From positions 1,736,001 through 1,800,000 of the forward strand of contig CP065000.1 in NCBI GenBank assembly GCA_016700075.1: a DNA stretch of 64,000 nt, in the 5' to 3' direction. The notes beneath the pieces are model-generated. The model was not told the DNA's origin. It saw only the letters and a list, made by a program, of their open reading frames with translations, and searched no databases. The position numbers were made by a program, and so were the translations under genes. Positions 49,660 to 57,598 of the stretch are shown here, piece after piece; the first letter of the stretch is position 1, and each line of letters begins with the position of its first letter. This DNA comes from Acidobacteriota bacterium. GTDB taxonomy: Bacteria > Acidobacteriota > Blastocatellia > Pyrinomonadales > Pyrinomonadaceae.

Positions 49660-50472
49660 CTAGTTCAGCTTTCGTTTCGCGAGATCGAACCTTTCGCCTG
49701 CCTTCAAAAAGTAAACTGCCATCCCGTGCTTTACCTTTTTTGCATCGACGAACATCACTTGGGTCGGGCCGGCGACGGTTAAGTTGCGATTGTCTTCGAT
49801 GAGGACGGCTGTGTCCTCGTCGATGCCGATGCCGAGATAATTCGGATTGACCTCGATCAGGCCGAACAGTCGATTGTGACGCTGACGGACAAGGAAATGC
49901 TGATCGAAAATTACGTTTGGAATTAGCCCTAGGCCCTTACGAACGCCGACTTGTTTGCCGTCGAGAATTTTCAGGTCCGCGTCGCCGGTCATCATCGGGT
50001 CGGACATCGCGGCGGCACCGGCGCTCGTGCCGCCAAAAGGAACGCCTTTGTTATAGCGTTCGCGTATTATCTTGAGAAGCTCACCGTCCGCGAGCACGTC
50101 CATGATTCGGTTCTGGTCGCCGCCGGAAAAGAAAACGCCTGTCGCTTTCGAGATCTGATCGAGAAAAGCTGCGCGCCTTTCGGCATCGAGTGGACGCATC
50201 GCCGCGTGAATGACGTTTGCGGCACCGCCTGCGGTCAGGTCGCGTTTCAGGCCTTCGAAATTCTCCTCCGGAACCTCGCTCGCCCATGTGATCACGAGGA
50301 TGTTCGACCTTTCACCGCCGCTCCATTCGACAAATTTTTTCATCGCATCGGGCGGACGTTTGCCGCCGCCGATCACGAGCAGACGCTGCTGTGCGACAGC
50401 CGCCGCCGAAAGCAGCAATACGGCGACGAATGCCGCCGCTAGATGTTTCTTCAATAACCTGTTTCCTCTCAT
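49660..50472 (-). CDS. exported cyanophycinase-like peptidase (family S51)
   Basis: 270 residues from the ATG at 50472, giving a signal peptide (LAAAFVAVLLLSAAAVAQQ, cleavage near residue 29). The S51 fold is clear: RLLVIGGGKRP, VFFSGGDQNRIMD, the nucleophile elbow PFGGTSAGAAAMS, and QHFLVRQRHNRLFGLIEVNP. Cyanophycinases cut the Asp-Arg polymer to dipeptides; related members are plain Asp-peptidases. Export argues for feeding on external peptide or polymer rather than an internal store, and no cyanophycin synthetase is nearby. It follows the acyltransferase gene by 8 bases. Confidence 0.85.
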   Translation of the reverse strand: MRGNRLLKKHLAAAFVAVLLLSAAAVAQQRLLVIGGGKRPPDAMKKFVEWSGGERSNILVITWASEVPEENFEGLKRDLTAGGAANVIHAAMRPLDAERRAAFLDQISKATGVFFSGGDQNRIMDVLADGELLKIIRERYNKGVPFGGTSAGAAAMSDPMMTGDADLKILDGKQVGVRKGLGLIPNVIFDQHFLVRQRHNRLFGLIEVNPNYLGIGIDEDTAVLIEDNRNLTVAGPTQVMFVDAKKVKHGMAVYFLKAGERFDLAKRKLN

Positions 50473-50480
50473 AAATTCTT

Positions 50481-51428
50481 TCAATAGACCGACGGTTCGC
50501 CGGGCGGTCGCGTTTTCCAACGCCGATGTATCCACATCCATTGCTCCGGATATTGGCGTATGAATTTTTCCATTTCGAGCGTGAATCTCGCGGTCGTTTC
50601 GCGAATATCGTGTTCGCGGTCACCCGTATTTTCGGGCACGATGATCTCGCCGCGGATCATTCGATATTTATCTTTGTCCCGATCATACACACAAACGGCG
50701 GGATAAATGACCGCACGGGAGCGTGTCGCGATGGTCGCTGCACCGGCAGACGTGCACGCCGGCACGCCAAAGAAAGGCACGAAAACACCTTCACGCGGAT
50801 GCGTATTAACGTCCGCCAAAATGCCGAGTATGCCGCCATCGCGAACGAGTTTTATCGCGGTCATCGCGGAAAATGCCTTGTTTATCGGCCGGTTGCCGAA
50901 ACGGTCTCGGCGTGCGTTCAACATCGCGTCGATCTTCGGATTATCAAGCGGGCGGGCGAGATAGCTGATGGGCTGAAACGCGGCTGCAAAGCCCAGCACG
51001 AACATCTCCCAGTTGCCGAAATGCCCCGTCGTGATTACGACTCCTTGCCCCTCTTCGCGGTTTCGGCGATAGAGTTCCCGCGTCTCATCGTCCATGTCGA
51101 ATTCGACCTTCTCCGCAAAACGCTCTTTTGAATATTTGTGATTTTGCGAAAGCTCGCCGAGTACGCGTCCTAGGTTTTCCAGAGAACCGGCGAGTATCTC
51201 TCGCCGTTCATCGACACTTTTTTCGGGAAACGCGATCTCAAGATTACGCATTCCGGTTTTTCGCAGATTCTTCAGCAAAGTCGGCAGGAGCCGCATCAAC
51301 GCCACACAGAAACCGATCGCCGCGCGGCGCGGCAGCAGCCCAAGCAGGGCAAACACCGTGCGTGCGGCCGCGTATTCCACGTTGATGAGCAGTTTTCCTT
51401 TCTTTGCCACAACCTTTTCGAGACTCAT
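50481..51428 (-). CDS. LpxL/HtrB-type lipid A acyltransferase
   Basis: 315 residues. A lysophospholipid acyltransferase-fold inner-membrane enzyme with an N-terminal helix (AAIGFCVALMRLLPTLL). The acyltransferase motif GVVITTGHFGNWEMFVLGFA holds HxxxxE. Next are ISYLARPLDNPKIDAMLNAR and RDRFGNRPI, the GGILGILADVNTHPREGVF-type substrate loop, and the end PEQWMWIHRRWKTRP. It adds a secondary acyl chain to lipid A, implying an LPS outer membrane. Upstream of the cyanophycinase-like gene by 8 bases, probably co-transcribed though functionally unrelated. Confidence 0.9.
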   Translation of the reverse strand: MSLEKVVAKKGKLLINVEYAAARTVFALLGLLPRRAAIGFCVALMRLLPTLLKNLRKTGMRNLEIAFPEKSVDERREILAGSLENLGRVLGELSQNHKYSKERFAEKVEFDMDDETRELYRRNREEGQGVVITTGHFGNWEMFVLGFAAAFQPISYLARPLDNPKIDAMLNARRDRFGNRPINKAFSAMTAIKLVRDGGILGILADVNTHPREGVFVPFFGVPACTSAGAATIATRSRAVIYPAVCVYDRDKDKYRMIRGEIIVPENTGDREHDIRETTARFTLEMEKFIRQYPEQWMWIHRRWKTRPPGEPSVY

Positions 51429-51577
51429 TAGACTTTAAATTCCCGCACCGCCGAATTCAATTTTCCTGCCGCGAAAACTCTTACAAAACTCTTACAATCG
51501 ACGCCCGCAAAACCTGTTAGCCTCAATAATAGGAAACCTGTTCAATAGGTTCCGGGACAAAATTTCAGGAGATCTAG

Positions 51578-52441
51578 ATGGAAAATATCGTTCGGTTGGA
51601 TGAGGCAAGAAAGAAGAGAATTCATTGGGACACGATTATCATCGTAGCAGTGTTTCACTTGGTGGCGGTGGCGGCGTTCTTCACATTTTCATGGGCGAAT
51701 CTCACGGCTCTGCTGATCGTGTGGTGGATCTCAGGCAGTCTCGGCATAGGGCTGGGATATCACCGTCTGCTGACGCATCGCGGGTTCAAAACACCGCGTT
51801 GGGTGGAACGAACACTCGCTACATTCGGCACTCTCGCTCTGCAATCGGGCCCGATAGCTTGGGTGACGACGCACCGCCTGCATCACGCGTTCACCGACAC
51901 GGACAAAGATCCGCACAGCCCTCGCAACGGCGTCATCTGGTCTCACATCGGCTGGATATTTTCGGGCACGGCACAGCGGCAGCCCGATGCTGTCGTCAAG
52001 AAATATGCTCCTGATCTGCTTCGCGATCCATATCTCGGATTTCTCGATCGCCACTATTATCTGACATCGGTCGTCGCCGCAGGTATCTTGTTTTTGGTCG
52101 GCGGCTGGACGATGGTCGTCTGGGGCATCTTCCTCAGAACCGTCATGCTCTGGCATTTCACGTGGCTCGTAAATTCCGCCACGCACCTGTGGGGAACGAC
52201 CCGTTTCGAGACGACCGACGATTCGCGGAACAACGGCTTCATCGCGGCTCTCACATTCGGCGAAGGCTGGCACAACAATCACCATGCGTATCCGCGTTCG
52301 GCCCGTCACGGACTCACCAGCCGCGAGTTCGACATCAATTGGGTGCAGATACGCATCTTAGAACGCCTCGGCCTCGCGACAGATATTTACGCGATGGACC
52401 TCGACGCGAAAGAAGCCCGCGTTTATAAGAAAGCTGCCTAA
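51578..52441 (+). CDS. acyl-CoA/acyl-lipid delta-9-type fatty acid desaturase
   Basis: 287 residues. A membrane di-iron desaturase with all three His boxes: YHRLLTHRG, THRLHHAFTDTDKDPHSP and GEGWHNNHHAYPRSA. Four membrane helices in two pairs. The ribosome site AGGAG precedes the ATG. It introduces a double bond in acyl chains to keep membranes fluid. The upstream region has a direct repeat CTCTTACAA/CTCTTACAA and the imperfect palindrome GGAAACCTGTTCAATAGGTT followed by CC (51532-51553), a possible lipid-responsive regulator site. Confidence 0.92.
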   Translation: MENIVRLDEARKKRIHWDTIIIVAVFHLVAVAAFFTFSWANLTALLIVWWISGSLGIGLGYHRLLTHRGFKTPRWVERTLATFGTLALQSGPIAWVTTHRLHHAFTDTDKDPHSPRNGVIWSHIGWIFSGTAQRQPDAVVKKYAPDLLRDPYLGFLDRHYYLTSVVAAGILFLVGGWTMVVWGIFLRTVMLWHFTWLVNSATHLWGTTRFETTDDSRNNGFIAALTFGEGWHNNHHAYPRSARHGLTSREFDINWVQIRILERLGLATDIYAMDLDAKEARVYKKAA

Positions 52442-52610
52442 AGTGAAAGGGTGAAAGAGCCGGAAATGTGAAAAAGAGGTCGCCTGCAATGAGCGGCCTT
52501 TTCACTTTTTTCACTTTTTCACCTTCTCACCTTTTCACTCTTTCGCTTTTCCCCCTCTTTCACCTTTTCACGTTCCCACGTTGCCACCTTTCCGCGTTTT
52601 CCCGTCTAAT
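52442..52610. repeat. oligomer inverted repeat, 'TTTTCACC' type
   Basis: A left arm (52442-52480) of GTGAAAGGGTGAAAGAG and ATGTGAAAAAGAGG faces a long right arm (52498-52600) of CTTTTCACTTTTTTCAC, CTTCTCACCTTTTCAC and further CTTTCACC-type copies. The unit, about 8-9 bases long, occurs roughly ten times. It fills the gap between the desaturase and the sensor kinase and ends just before the kinase ATG at 52617. Same design as the repeats at 36335 and 58991. Confidence 0.8.
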
Positions 52611-52616
52611 TGAATC

Positions 52617-53495
52617 ATGCGGCGGCGTAAGACAGCTATCTTCTTTCTCGTACTGGGGATCAGCCTGTCTGCGCTGGCGATCGCCCTGAACGTCGGCTGG
52701 ATCATCCTGAATCTGCGCGAGGCGGCGCTGCTGATATTTGGGGTCATCTTTTTCGCCTTAATAATCACGGGCCTGATACTCAACACTATCTTCCTGATAC
52801 GCGAGATACGCCGAAACGAACAGCACGATGCATTCCTCAACGCCGTCACCCACGAACTGAAAACGCCGCTGGCTTCTATACGGCTTTATCTAGACACATT
52901 GCGCACACGCGAGCCCGACGCCGCGAAACGCCGCGAGTTTTACGACATAATGAAAGAGGACAGCGAACGCTTGCTCGGCACGGTCGAACAAGTGCTGTTA
53001 GCGAGCCGCACGCGTGAAAAGGGCCGTCTGATCGACCGGGAAATACTCTCATTATCGGAACTGATCGAAGAGAGCATCGCCTTCATCCGCGGCCGCCGCG
53101 GCCTGAGCGAAGAAGCGATGCGATTCGTGCCGCCGCCCGTTGAGATTGAGGTTTTGGGTGACCGGGAAGAACTGCGGTCGGCCCTGGGGAACATTCTCGA
53201 CAACGCAGTGAAATATTCCGGCGACGAGCCGCGTGTGACCGTAACCCTGACCGCACGTGAACGCGGCCTTGCGGAAATTTCGGTAGCAGACAATGGTGTT
53301 GGCATTCCGCCGGCCGACCTGAAGCGTGTTTTCAAAAGGTTTTACCGCGTGCCGGGGCGCGCAGGTGTCAAGGGTACGGGTTTGGGACTGGCGATCGTGC
53401 AGGCGATCGTAGAAAAACATGGCGGCCGCGTCACAGCCGAGAGCCGCGGAACCGGTAAGGGAAGCACGTTCACGATAACGCTGCCGCGAGCCTGA
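52617..53495 (+). CDS. sensor histidine kinase without a sensor domain
   Basis: 292 residues. Two membrane helices at about 7-28 and 36-60 with almost no loop between them, so the signal is sensed in or at the membrane. H-box FLNAVTHELKTPLASIRLY (His near residue 82), N-box ALGNILDNAVKYS, and G-boxes VADNGVGIPPADLKRVFKRF then GTGLGLAIVQAIVEKHGG. It phosphorylates the response regulator encoded 45 bases downstream. The start lies close to a repeat, with no clear ribosome site (GGCGGCG overlaps the start). Confidence 0.93.
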   Translation: MRRRKTAIFFLVLGISLSALAIALNVGWIILNLREAALLIFGVIFFALIITGLILNTIFLIREIRRNEQHDAFLNAVTHELKTPLASIRLYLDTLRTREPDAAKRREFYDIMKEDSERLLGTVEQVLLASRTREKGRLIDREILSLSELIEESIAFIRGRRGLSEEAMRFVPPPVEIEVLGDREELRSALGNILDNAVKYSGDEPRVTVTLTARERGLAEISVADNGVGIPPADLKRVFKRFYRVPGRAGVKGTGLGLAIVQAIVEKHGGRVTAESRGTGKGSTFTITLPRA

Positions 53496-53540
53496 ATCGA
53501 AGTTCGACAGGCCGACAGTTCGCTTGTAGAGATGACCTAA

Positions 53541-54245
53541 ATGCACATTCTCATCGTAGAAGACGAATCCCATCTCGCCGAAGGCCTTCGATACAATCTC
53601 GACGCCGAAGGTTATTCGACCGATATTGCCGAGGACGCGGAGACTGCGCTTGAAAAATTACGCGGCGAAAAATTCGACGCGGTGATCCTCGACGTGATGC
53701 TGCCCGGCATGAGCGGTTTCGATGCGGTTCGTGAAATGAGAGAAAAAGGGGACACCACGCCTGTGCTGATGCTGACGGCACGCGGCCGGCCCGAAGACAT
53801 CCTCGAAGGCCTAGACGCCGGTGCCGACGATTATCTGCCTAAACCCTTTGATCTCAACGTATTTCTCGCACGCACACGCGCTCTGCTGCGCCGTATGAAT
53901 TGGAACGAAGCTCCATCTGCACCTGCCGCTGCTCCTGTCTCAGTGAACGGCCGTCTGATAGACACCGCCGAGCTGACGATCACGCACGGCACTGAGGTTT
54001 ACCGCCTGACGCTGATGGAATCGCGGCTGCTCGAATATCTGATCGCCGCGGAGGGCCGCATCGTTTCGCGTTCTGAGATATTGGAGCACGTGTGGCAGCT
54101 AGCCGAAGACACCGACACGCGTGCCATAGACAATTTCATCGTACGGCTGCGCCGTTATTTGGAAGATGACCCCGCAAACCCGGCCGTCGTCCTCACCGTC
54201 CGCGGCATCGGCTACAGATTTGTTTTTGCGGAAGGTTCTGACTGA
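53541..54245 (+). CDS. OmpR/PhoB-family response regulator
   Basis: 234 residues. Receiver domain at 1-120: EDESHLAEGLRYNLDAEGY, the phosphorylation Asp in AVILDVMLPGMSGFDAV, Thr in MLTARGRPEDI and Lys in YLPKPFDLNVFLARTRALL. The winged-helix DNA-binding domain is at 140-232 (LTLMESRLLEYLIAAEGRIV, then DNFIVRLRRYLEDDP and VRGIGYRFVF). Partner of the upstream kinase. Its 3' end overlaps the convergent nuclease-like gene by 34 bases. Targets are unknown. Confidence 0.95.
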   Translation: MHILIVEDESHLAEGLRYNLDAEGYSTDIAEDAETALEKLRGEKFDAVILDVMLPGMSGFDAVREMREKGDTTPVLMLTARGRPEDILEGLDAGADDYLPKPFDLNVFLARTRALLRRMNWNEAPSAPAAAPVSVNGRLIDTAELTITHGTEVYRLTLMESRLLEYLIAAEGRIVSRSEILEHVWQLAEDTDTRAIDNFIVRLRRYLEDDPANPAVVLTVRGIGYRFVFAEGSD

Positions 54246-55696
54246 CTGCGTCTACCGATCACTCGTATCTTTTCACGCCATTTTTGGTGCAGTTCAAAAC
54301 GCCAGATCTCGATCTCAGGTGCGACAGACCTCATAAAGAATTCCGTATCCGAATGAAAGCCCAACGCAGGAGCGGCGAGGTATATGACCGCCGGTTTGTC
54401 GGCGATGTCGCGGCCGTCGAAAAGGTCGGCCTCGGCCAACACACCGCGACGGCGTTGGAGTTCGATCTTTCGCCAATAATCAACGACTTGCAGGATCGCG
54501 TCGCGGTCCGGCTTTGCCTTGACCTCAACAACGACCAGCCGCCCGTCATTGCGAAGAGCGAGCAGGTCGATCTTGTCATTCGATGAGCGGAACTGATTGT
54601 AGATCGGCGCCGGGATCAGGTTGCCGTCGAGCAGCTTGATGTCGCGGCGAAGGATGGATTCGAGCCACGCTTCGGGTGACGCCTGATAGTAAGCGTGACG
54701 CTTGTTCGGGCTGCTTGCCGTGCGATACAGACGCAGTTGTTCGACCTCCTCGTCAAATTGTTCGCGATTTCGCTCGTCGAGAAGCTGCATACGCCGGCCC
54801 GTCCCGAACCAAACCTTTTCCTCGCCCGATACTCGGCGGATGCGTGCGAACGGCATCCCGTTGAACCGCAGCGTCTCGCCGTTTCGCGAAAACACGATGT
54901 CGATAGCTTCAGGTGCTTTTGAAATTGTCGCGGCGGCGCTCTCGCTCGGTCTCGTTTCTTTGGGCAGAACAAGAGCGCGTGCCTTTTCACGCCATAGGCC
55001 GGAAATATTCAGCTTTGGAAGCTCGTTGACCTCAGGCGGCTCGGTCTTTCGGGTGACCTTATTTACGGAAATGATCTGCCGCCATCGCGGCGATAACAAC
55101 GCGTGCAGCTTTTGCAGCAGATGAGCCCTGCGGCCTTCGGAGATGACGTGGACGAGGGCAACGGGCTTCTTTCTGTGAGCGAGCGTTTTCTCAAACCAAA
55201 CCATTGCCGAGCCCATCAACGCTTCATGAGTGAGTTCACCCGTCACGTCGTAAGCCGCAGCGATCCGCAAATGATGATCGCGGAATATCACCTGAGCAAT
55301 ACGCCCACCGGGCACATTCAGCCGGACGCTTTCGATCGTAACCGCAGGTGAATTGTTGAGTATTTCGGCGATCTCATTCGCTTTTTCAAGCCTCGCCGCT
55401 TCGACCGCCGCCGAAGTCTCCGCCGCCTGCGTCCGCGGTATCAAACGAAGCAATTGCTGATCCCGGCCGAATGCTCCGGCCACATCCACAATTATTTCCG
55501 TGCCTTGTTCATTCCAGCCGTTCAGCCGCCAGGTGTTGTAACCCGTCTCATTCGGGAAAGAAAACAGCGTCTTGCTGCCGTTCTGAGTGATATCTATCTC
55601 TTCCGAGAGTAGCGGAAACACCCGCCCGTTCTCACGCACCAAAAGCCACTCGCGGCGTGATGCGATCAGTATTGTGATCTCGTCCGAACTCACCAT
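54212..55696 (-). CDS. large protein with C-terminal PD-(D/E)XK nuclease-like domain
   Basis: 494 residues, no signal peptide. The N-terminal 130 residues are mixed alpha/beta (VRENGRVFPLLSEEIDI, WRLNGWNEQGTEIIVDV). The middle has a basic segment (LLSPRWRQIISVNKVTRKTE). From about 360, SPEAWLESILRRDIKLLDG, then DKIDLLALRNDGRLVVVEVK and AKPDRDAILQVVDYW, give the E-x(n)-D-x(n)-ExK pattern of NucS/RecB-like nucleases. It may act on DNA or as a scaffold; I recognise no named family for the whole protein. It overlaps the upstream SGNH gene by 7 bases and the response regulator by 34. Confidence 0.7.
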   Translation of the reverse strand: MVSSDEITILIASRREWLLVRENGRVFPLLSEEIDITQNGSKTLFSFPNETGYNTWRLNGWNEQGTEIIVDVAGAFGRDQQLLRLIPRTQAAETSAAVEAARLEKANEIAEILNNSPAVTIESVRLNVPGGRIAQVIFRDHHLRIAAAYDVTGELTHEALMGSAMVWFEKTLAHRKKPVALVHVISEGRRAHLLQKLHALLSPRWRQIISVNKVTRKTEPPEVNELPKLNISGLWREKARALVLPKETRPSESAAATISKAPEAIDIVFSRNGETLRFNGMPFARIRRVSGEEKVWFGTGRRMQLLDERNREQFDEEVEQLRLYRTASSPNKRHAYYQASPEAWLESILRRDIKLLDGNLIPAPIYNQFRSSNDKIDLLALRNDGRLVVVEVKAKPDRDAILQVVDYWRKIELQRRRGVLAEADLFDGRDIADKPAVIYLAAPALGFHSDTEFFMRSVAPEIEIWRFELHQKWREKIRVIGRRSQSEPSAKTNL

Positions 55697-56454
55697 TCGA
55701 CGTTTTCTGCGAAATATTGGATCATGCCCGCTGCCCAGTCGTCGTAGCCTTGTTCTGACGGATGGACGCCGTCTGAGAAAAAGCCTTCCTCGCGCACCAC
55801 GACAGGCTGCGGGAAATAATGAACATTTTCACGAAGCTTTGTGAATTCGCGTGCGTTTTGGTCGTGCATTTGCGATAGCTGCCACAGCAATTGGCGCGAA
55901 GGCGGCGGCACGGCCCACGCGTATTTGATCATCGGGCAATTCGCCATGAAAATGCGCGACGCGGGGCTGTTCTCGCGCAATCGGTCGATCAGTTCGAGCA
56001 TATCCCGGCGAAACCTCGTGGGCGGCGACAGCTTTATCACGTCGTTGCCCGCTACGGCGATCAGTATGTATTCGTAATCCGAACGCGGTATCAGCGGCAG
56101 CAGTTCGTTGATGGTCCGACGCGCCGTTACGCCCGCACGCCCGACGGCGTCCCAGCTTACACGTCTTTCGATCTGCCGCGACAAATGGTGAGCAAAACGC
56201 CCCGCAAGCGCGAGTTCCTGCGTGCTTGCTCCGAGCCCGGCGACCGTCGATTCGCCGATCACAAGCAAAGATGTCTCTTCGCCTTCGCCCGCGACTCCGG
56301 AATTTGGCTCCGCAGCGTCCGGCAGCAGGCCGATCTTCCAACGAGCTACCTTGCCCTGAATAAAGAGCAGAGGGGCCAACGGTGCTACGGCGGCCGCACC
56401 CAGCCAAAAACGCGTTTCCAATCGCCGCACTAGTTTGTCCTGCTTGTCCGTCAT
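55690..56454 (-). CDS. SGNH/GDSL-type hydrolase
   Basis: 254 residues from the ATG at 56454; a membrane helix at about 14-31 (FWLGAAAVAPLAPLLFIQG) anchors it to the inner membrane. The hydrolase domain has block I VIGESTVAGLGAS with the nucleophile Ser, the Gly in WDAVGRAGVTARRTINEL, block III IAVAGNDVIKLSPPTRF with GND, and block V FFSDGVHPSEQGYDDWA with Asp and His. It is likely an esterase acting on lipids or acetylated sugars. It overlaps the nuclease-like gene by 7 bases and is divergent from the lipoprotein gene with 29 bases between. Confidence 0.88.
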   Translation of the reverse strand: MTDKQDKLVRRLETRFWLGAAAVAPLAPLLFIQGKVARWKIGLLPDAAEPNSGVAGEGEETSLLVIGESTVAGLGASTQELALAGRFAHHLSRQIERRVSWDAVGRAGVTARRTINELLPLIPRSDYEYILIAVAGNDVIKLSPPTRFRRDMLELIDRLRENSPASRIFMANCPMIKYAWAVPPPSRQLLWQLSQMHDQNAREFTKLRENVHYFPQPVVVREEGFFSDGVHPSEQGYDDWAAGMIQYFAENVEW

Positions 56455-56483
56455 CTCGCTTATGCTAAAATTTAGGCACTCCG

Positions 56484-57170
56484 ATGCGTTTGTCAAACCC
56501 GCTCGCCTGCCCACTCATTATCGCGGTCGCTGCTGTAATGTTCACGTCGTGCAATTCTGCCCCGGCGGGCAACGACAACACCATCACGCTGACCGAAGAA
56601 GCACCTCAGCATTTCCCTTTCGCGGTTCGCGAGCCCGAGGTTTATTCATGTGAAGCATTTCTGACGGCGGGCGAAACCATAAGACGTTGGGGAATCGCGA
56701 AAAGCGGCGACCGTATGCGTTACGATCATTATGAAGGCGATACGCCGACGGTGAGCGAGATCATTGCGGACAGGCGTTATATCATCGATCACCGCCGCCG
56801 TGTGTATGCAGAGGTTACGGGCGGAGGGCTGAAAGATTCATCGCCTGCGGGCCCGCCGCCGCTGTTTCTGATGGGTGCCGAATATGTGAGATATCGCGAC
56901 GCCGGCACCGAAGGCGGCCTAAAAAAATACGTGGCAGAAACAGGCGGCGAACAGGTTGCTTTGTTTTTCGACGAGGAAAAGCGGCTCGTCGTCCGACAGG
57001 AATTTTTCACGACGGAGGACAGCGAAGGCTCACGGCGAACCACGGCAATATTCGAGCTTCGCAATTTGAGACTGGAGGCAGATGAAGCTCTGTTCCAACT
57101 GCCGGCGGGCTATCGCACAGTACCGCTCGCTAATATCGATACGCGGCCGAAAGGCTCCGTTACAAAATGA
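56484..57170 (+). CDS. outer-envelope lipoprotein, unknown function
   Basis: 228 residues. A lipoprotein signal peptide with lipobox FTSC (Cys at residue 23) gives a lipid anchor. The mature protein is all-beta in look: EPEVYSCEAFLTAGETIRRW, YDHYEGDTPTVSEIIADRRY, IIDHRRRVYAEVTGGG, then VALFFDEEKRLVVRQEFFTT and FELRNLRLEADEALFQLPAG. The pattern recalls LolA/LolB-like or DUF4412-type proteins, but not enough to name it. It overlaps the thioesterase gene by 4 bases, the first of a four-gene unit with an ABC exporter. Confidence 0.75.
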   Translation: MRLSNPLACPLIIAVAAVMFTSCNSAPAGNDNTITLTEEAPQHFPFAVREPEVYSCEAFLTAGETIRRWGIAKSGDRMRYDHYEGDTPTVSEIIADRRYIIDHRRRVYAEVTGGGLKDSSPAGPPPLFLMGAEYVRYRDAGTEGGLKKYVAETGGEQVALFFDEEKRLVVRQEFFTTEDSEGSRRTTAIFELRNLRLEADEALFQLPAGYRTVPLANIDTRPKGSVTK

Positions 57171-57595
57171 CATTTATGCAGCACGATGAACTTCCCGAAG
57201 GTGCGTTCAACATAGCAACGCACGCGCTTTCACTGGTGCCGGTGGCAAAGACGTTCGGTTTTGAACTGCGCGAACTACGCCGCGGTGAGGCAGTGTTGGC
57301 TATGCCGATGCGCGACGATATGCGGCAGCTCGGCGGCGTGCTGCATGGCGGCATCACCGCCACGCTGATAGATACGGCGATGGCGTTTGCCATCAGGACG
57401 ATCGTGCCGCTTGACGAAGCGACAGCTACCATCGATCTAACCATTCACTATCTGCGGCCGCATACAGAGGGCGAAATTCTCTGCACCGCAACGGTCGTTC
57501 GTCCCGGAAAACGCATCATCACCGTTTCGGCCGAGGTCCACAACGCTGAGGGCAAAGCCATTGCGACTGCTCTATCGACCTATACGCGGCTGTAA
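57167..57595 (+). CDS. PaaI-type hotdog thioesterase
   Basis: 142 residues. Hotdog fold with the PaaI/YdiI pattern: FGFELRELRRGEAVLAMPM, QLGGVLHGGITATLIDTAMA (the HGG-x-x-x-x-L-x-D active-site helix) and TATIDLTIHYLRPHTEGEIL. It hydrolyses acyl- or aryl-CoA thioesters. The start overlaps the lipoprotein stop (ATGA); an ATG at 57176 is an alternative. The exporter gene begins 3 bases after its stop, so the lipoprotein, thioesterase and exporter are one transcript. Confidence 0.9.
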   Translation: MTFMQHDELPEGAFNIATHALSLVPVAKTFGFELRELRRGEAVLAMPMRDDMRQLGGVLHGGITATLIDTAMAFAIRTIVPLDEATATIDLTIHYLRPHTEGEILCTATVVRPGKRIITVSAEVHNAEGKAIATALSTYTRL

Positions 57596-57598
57596 AGC

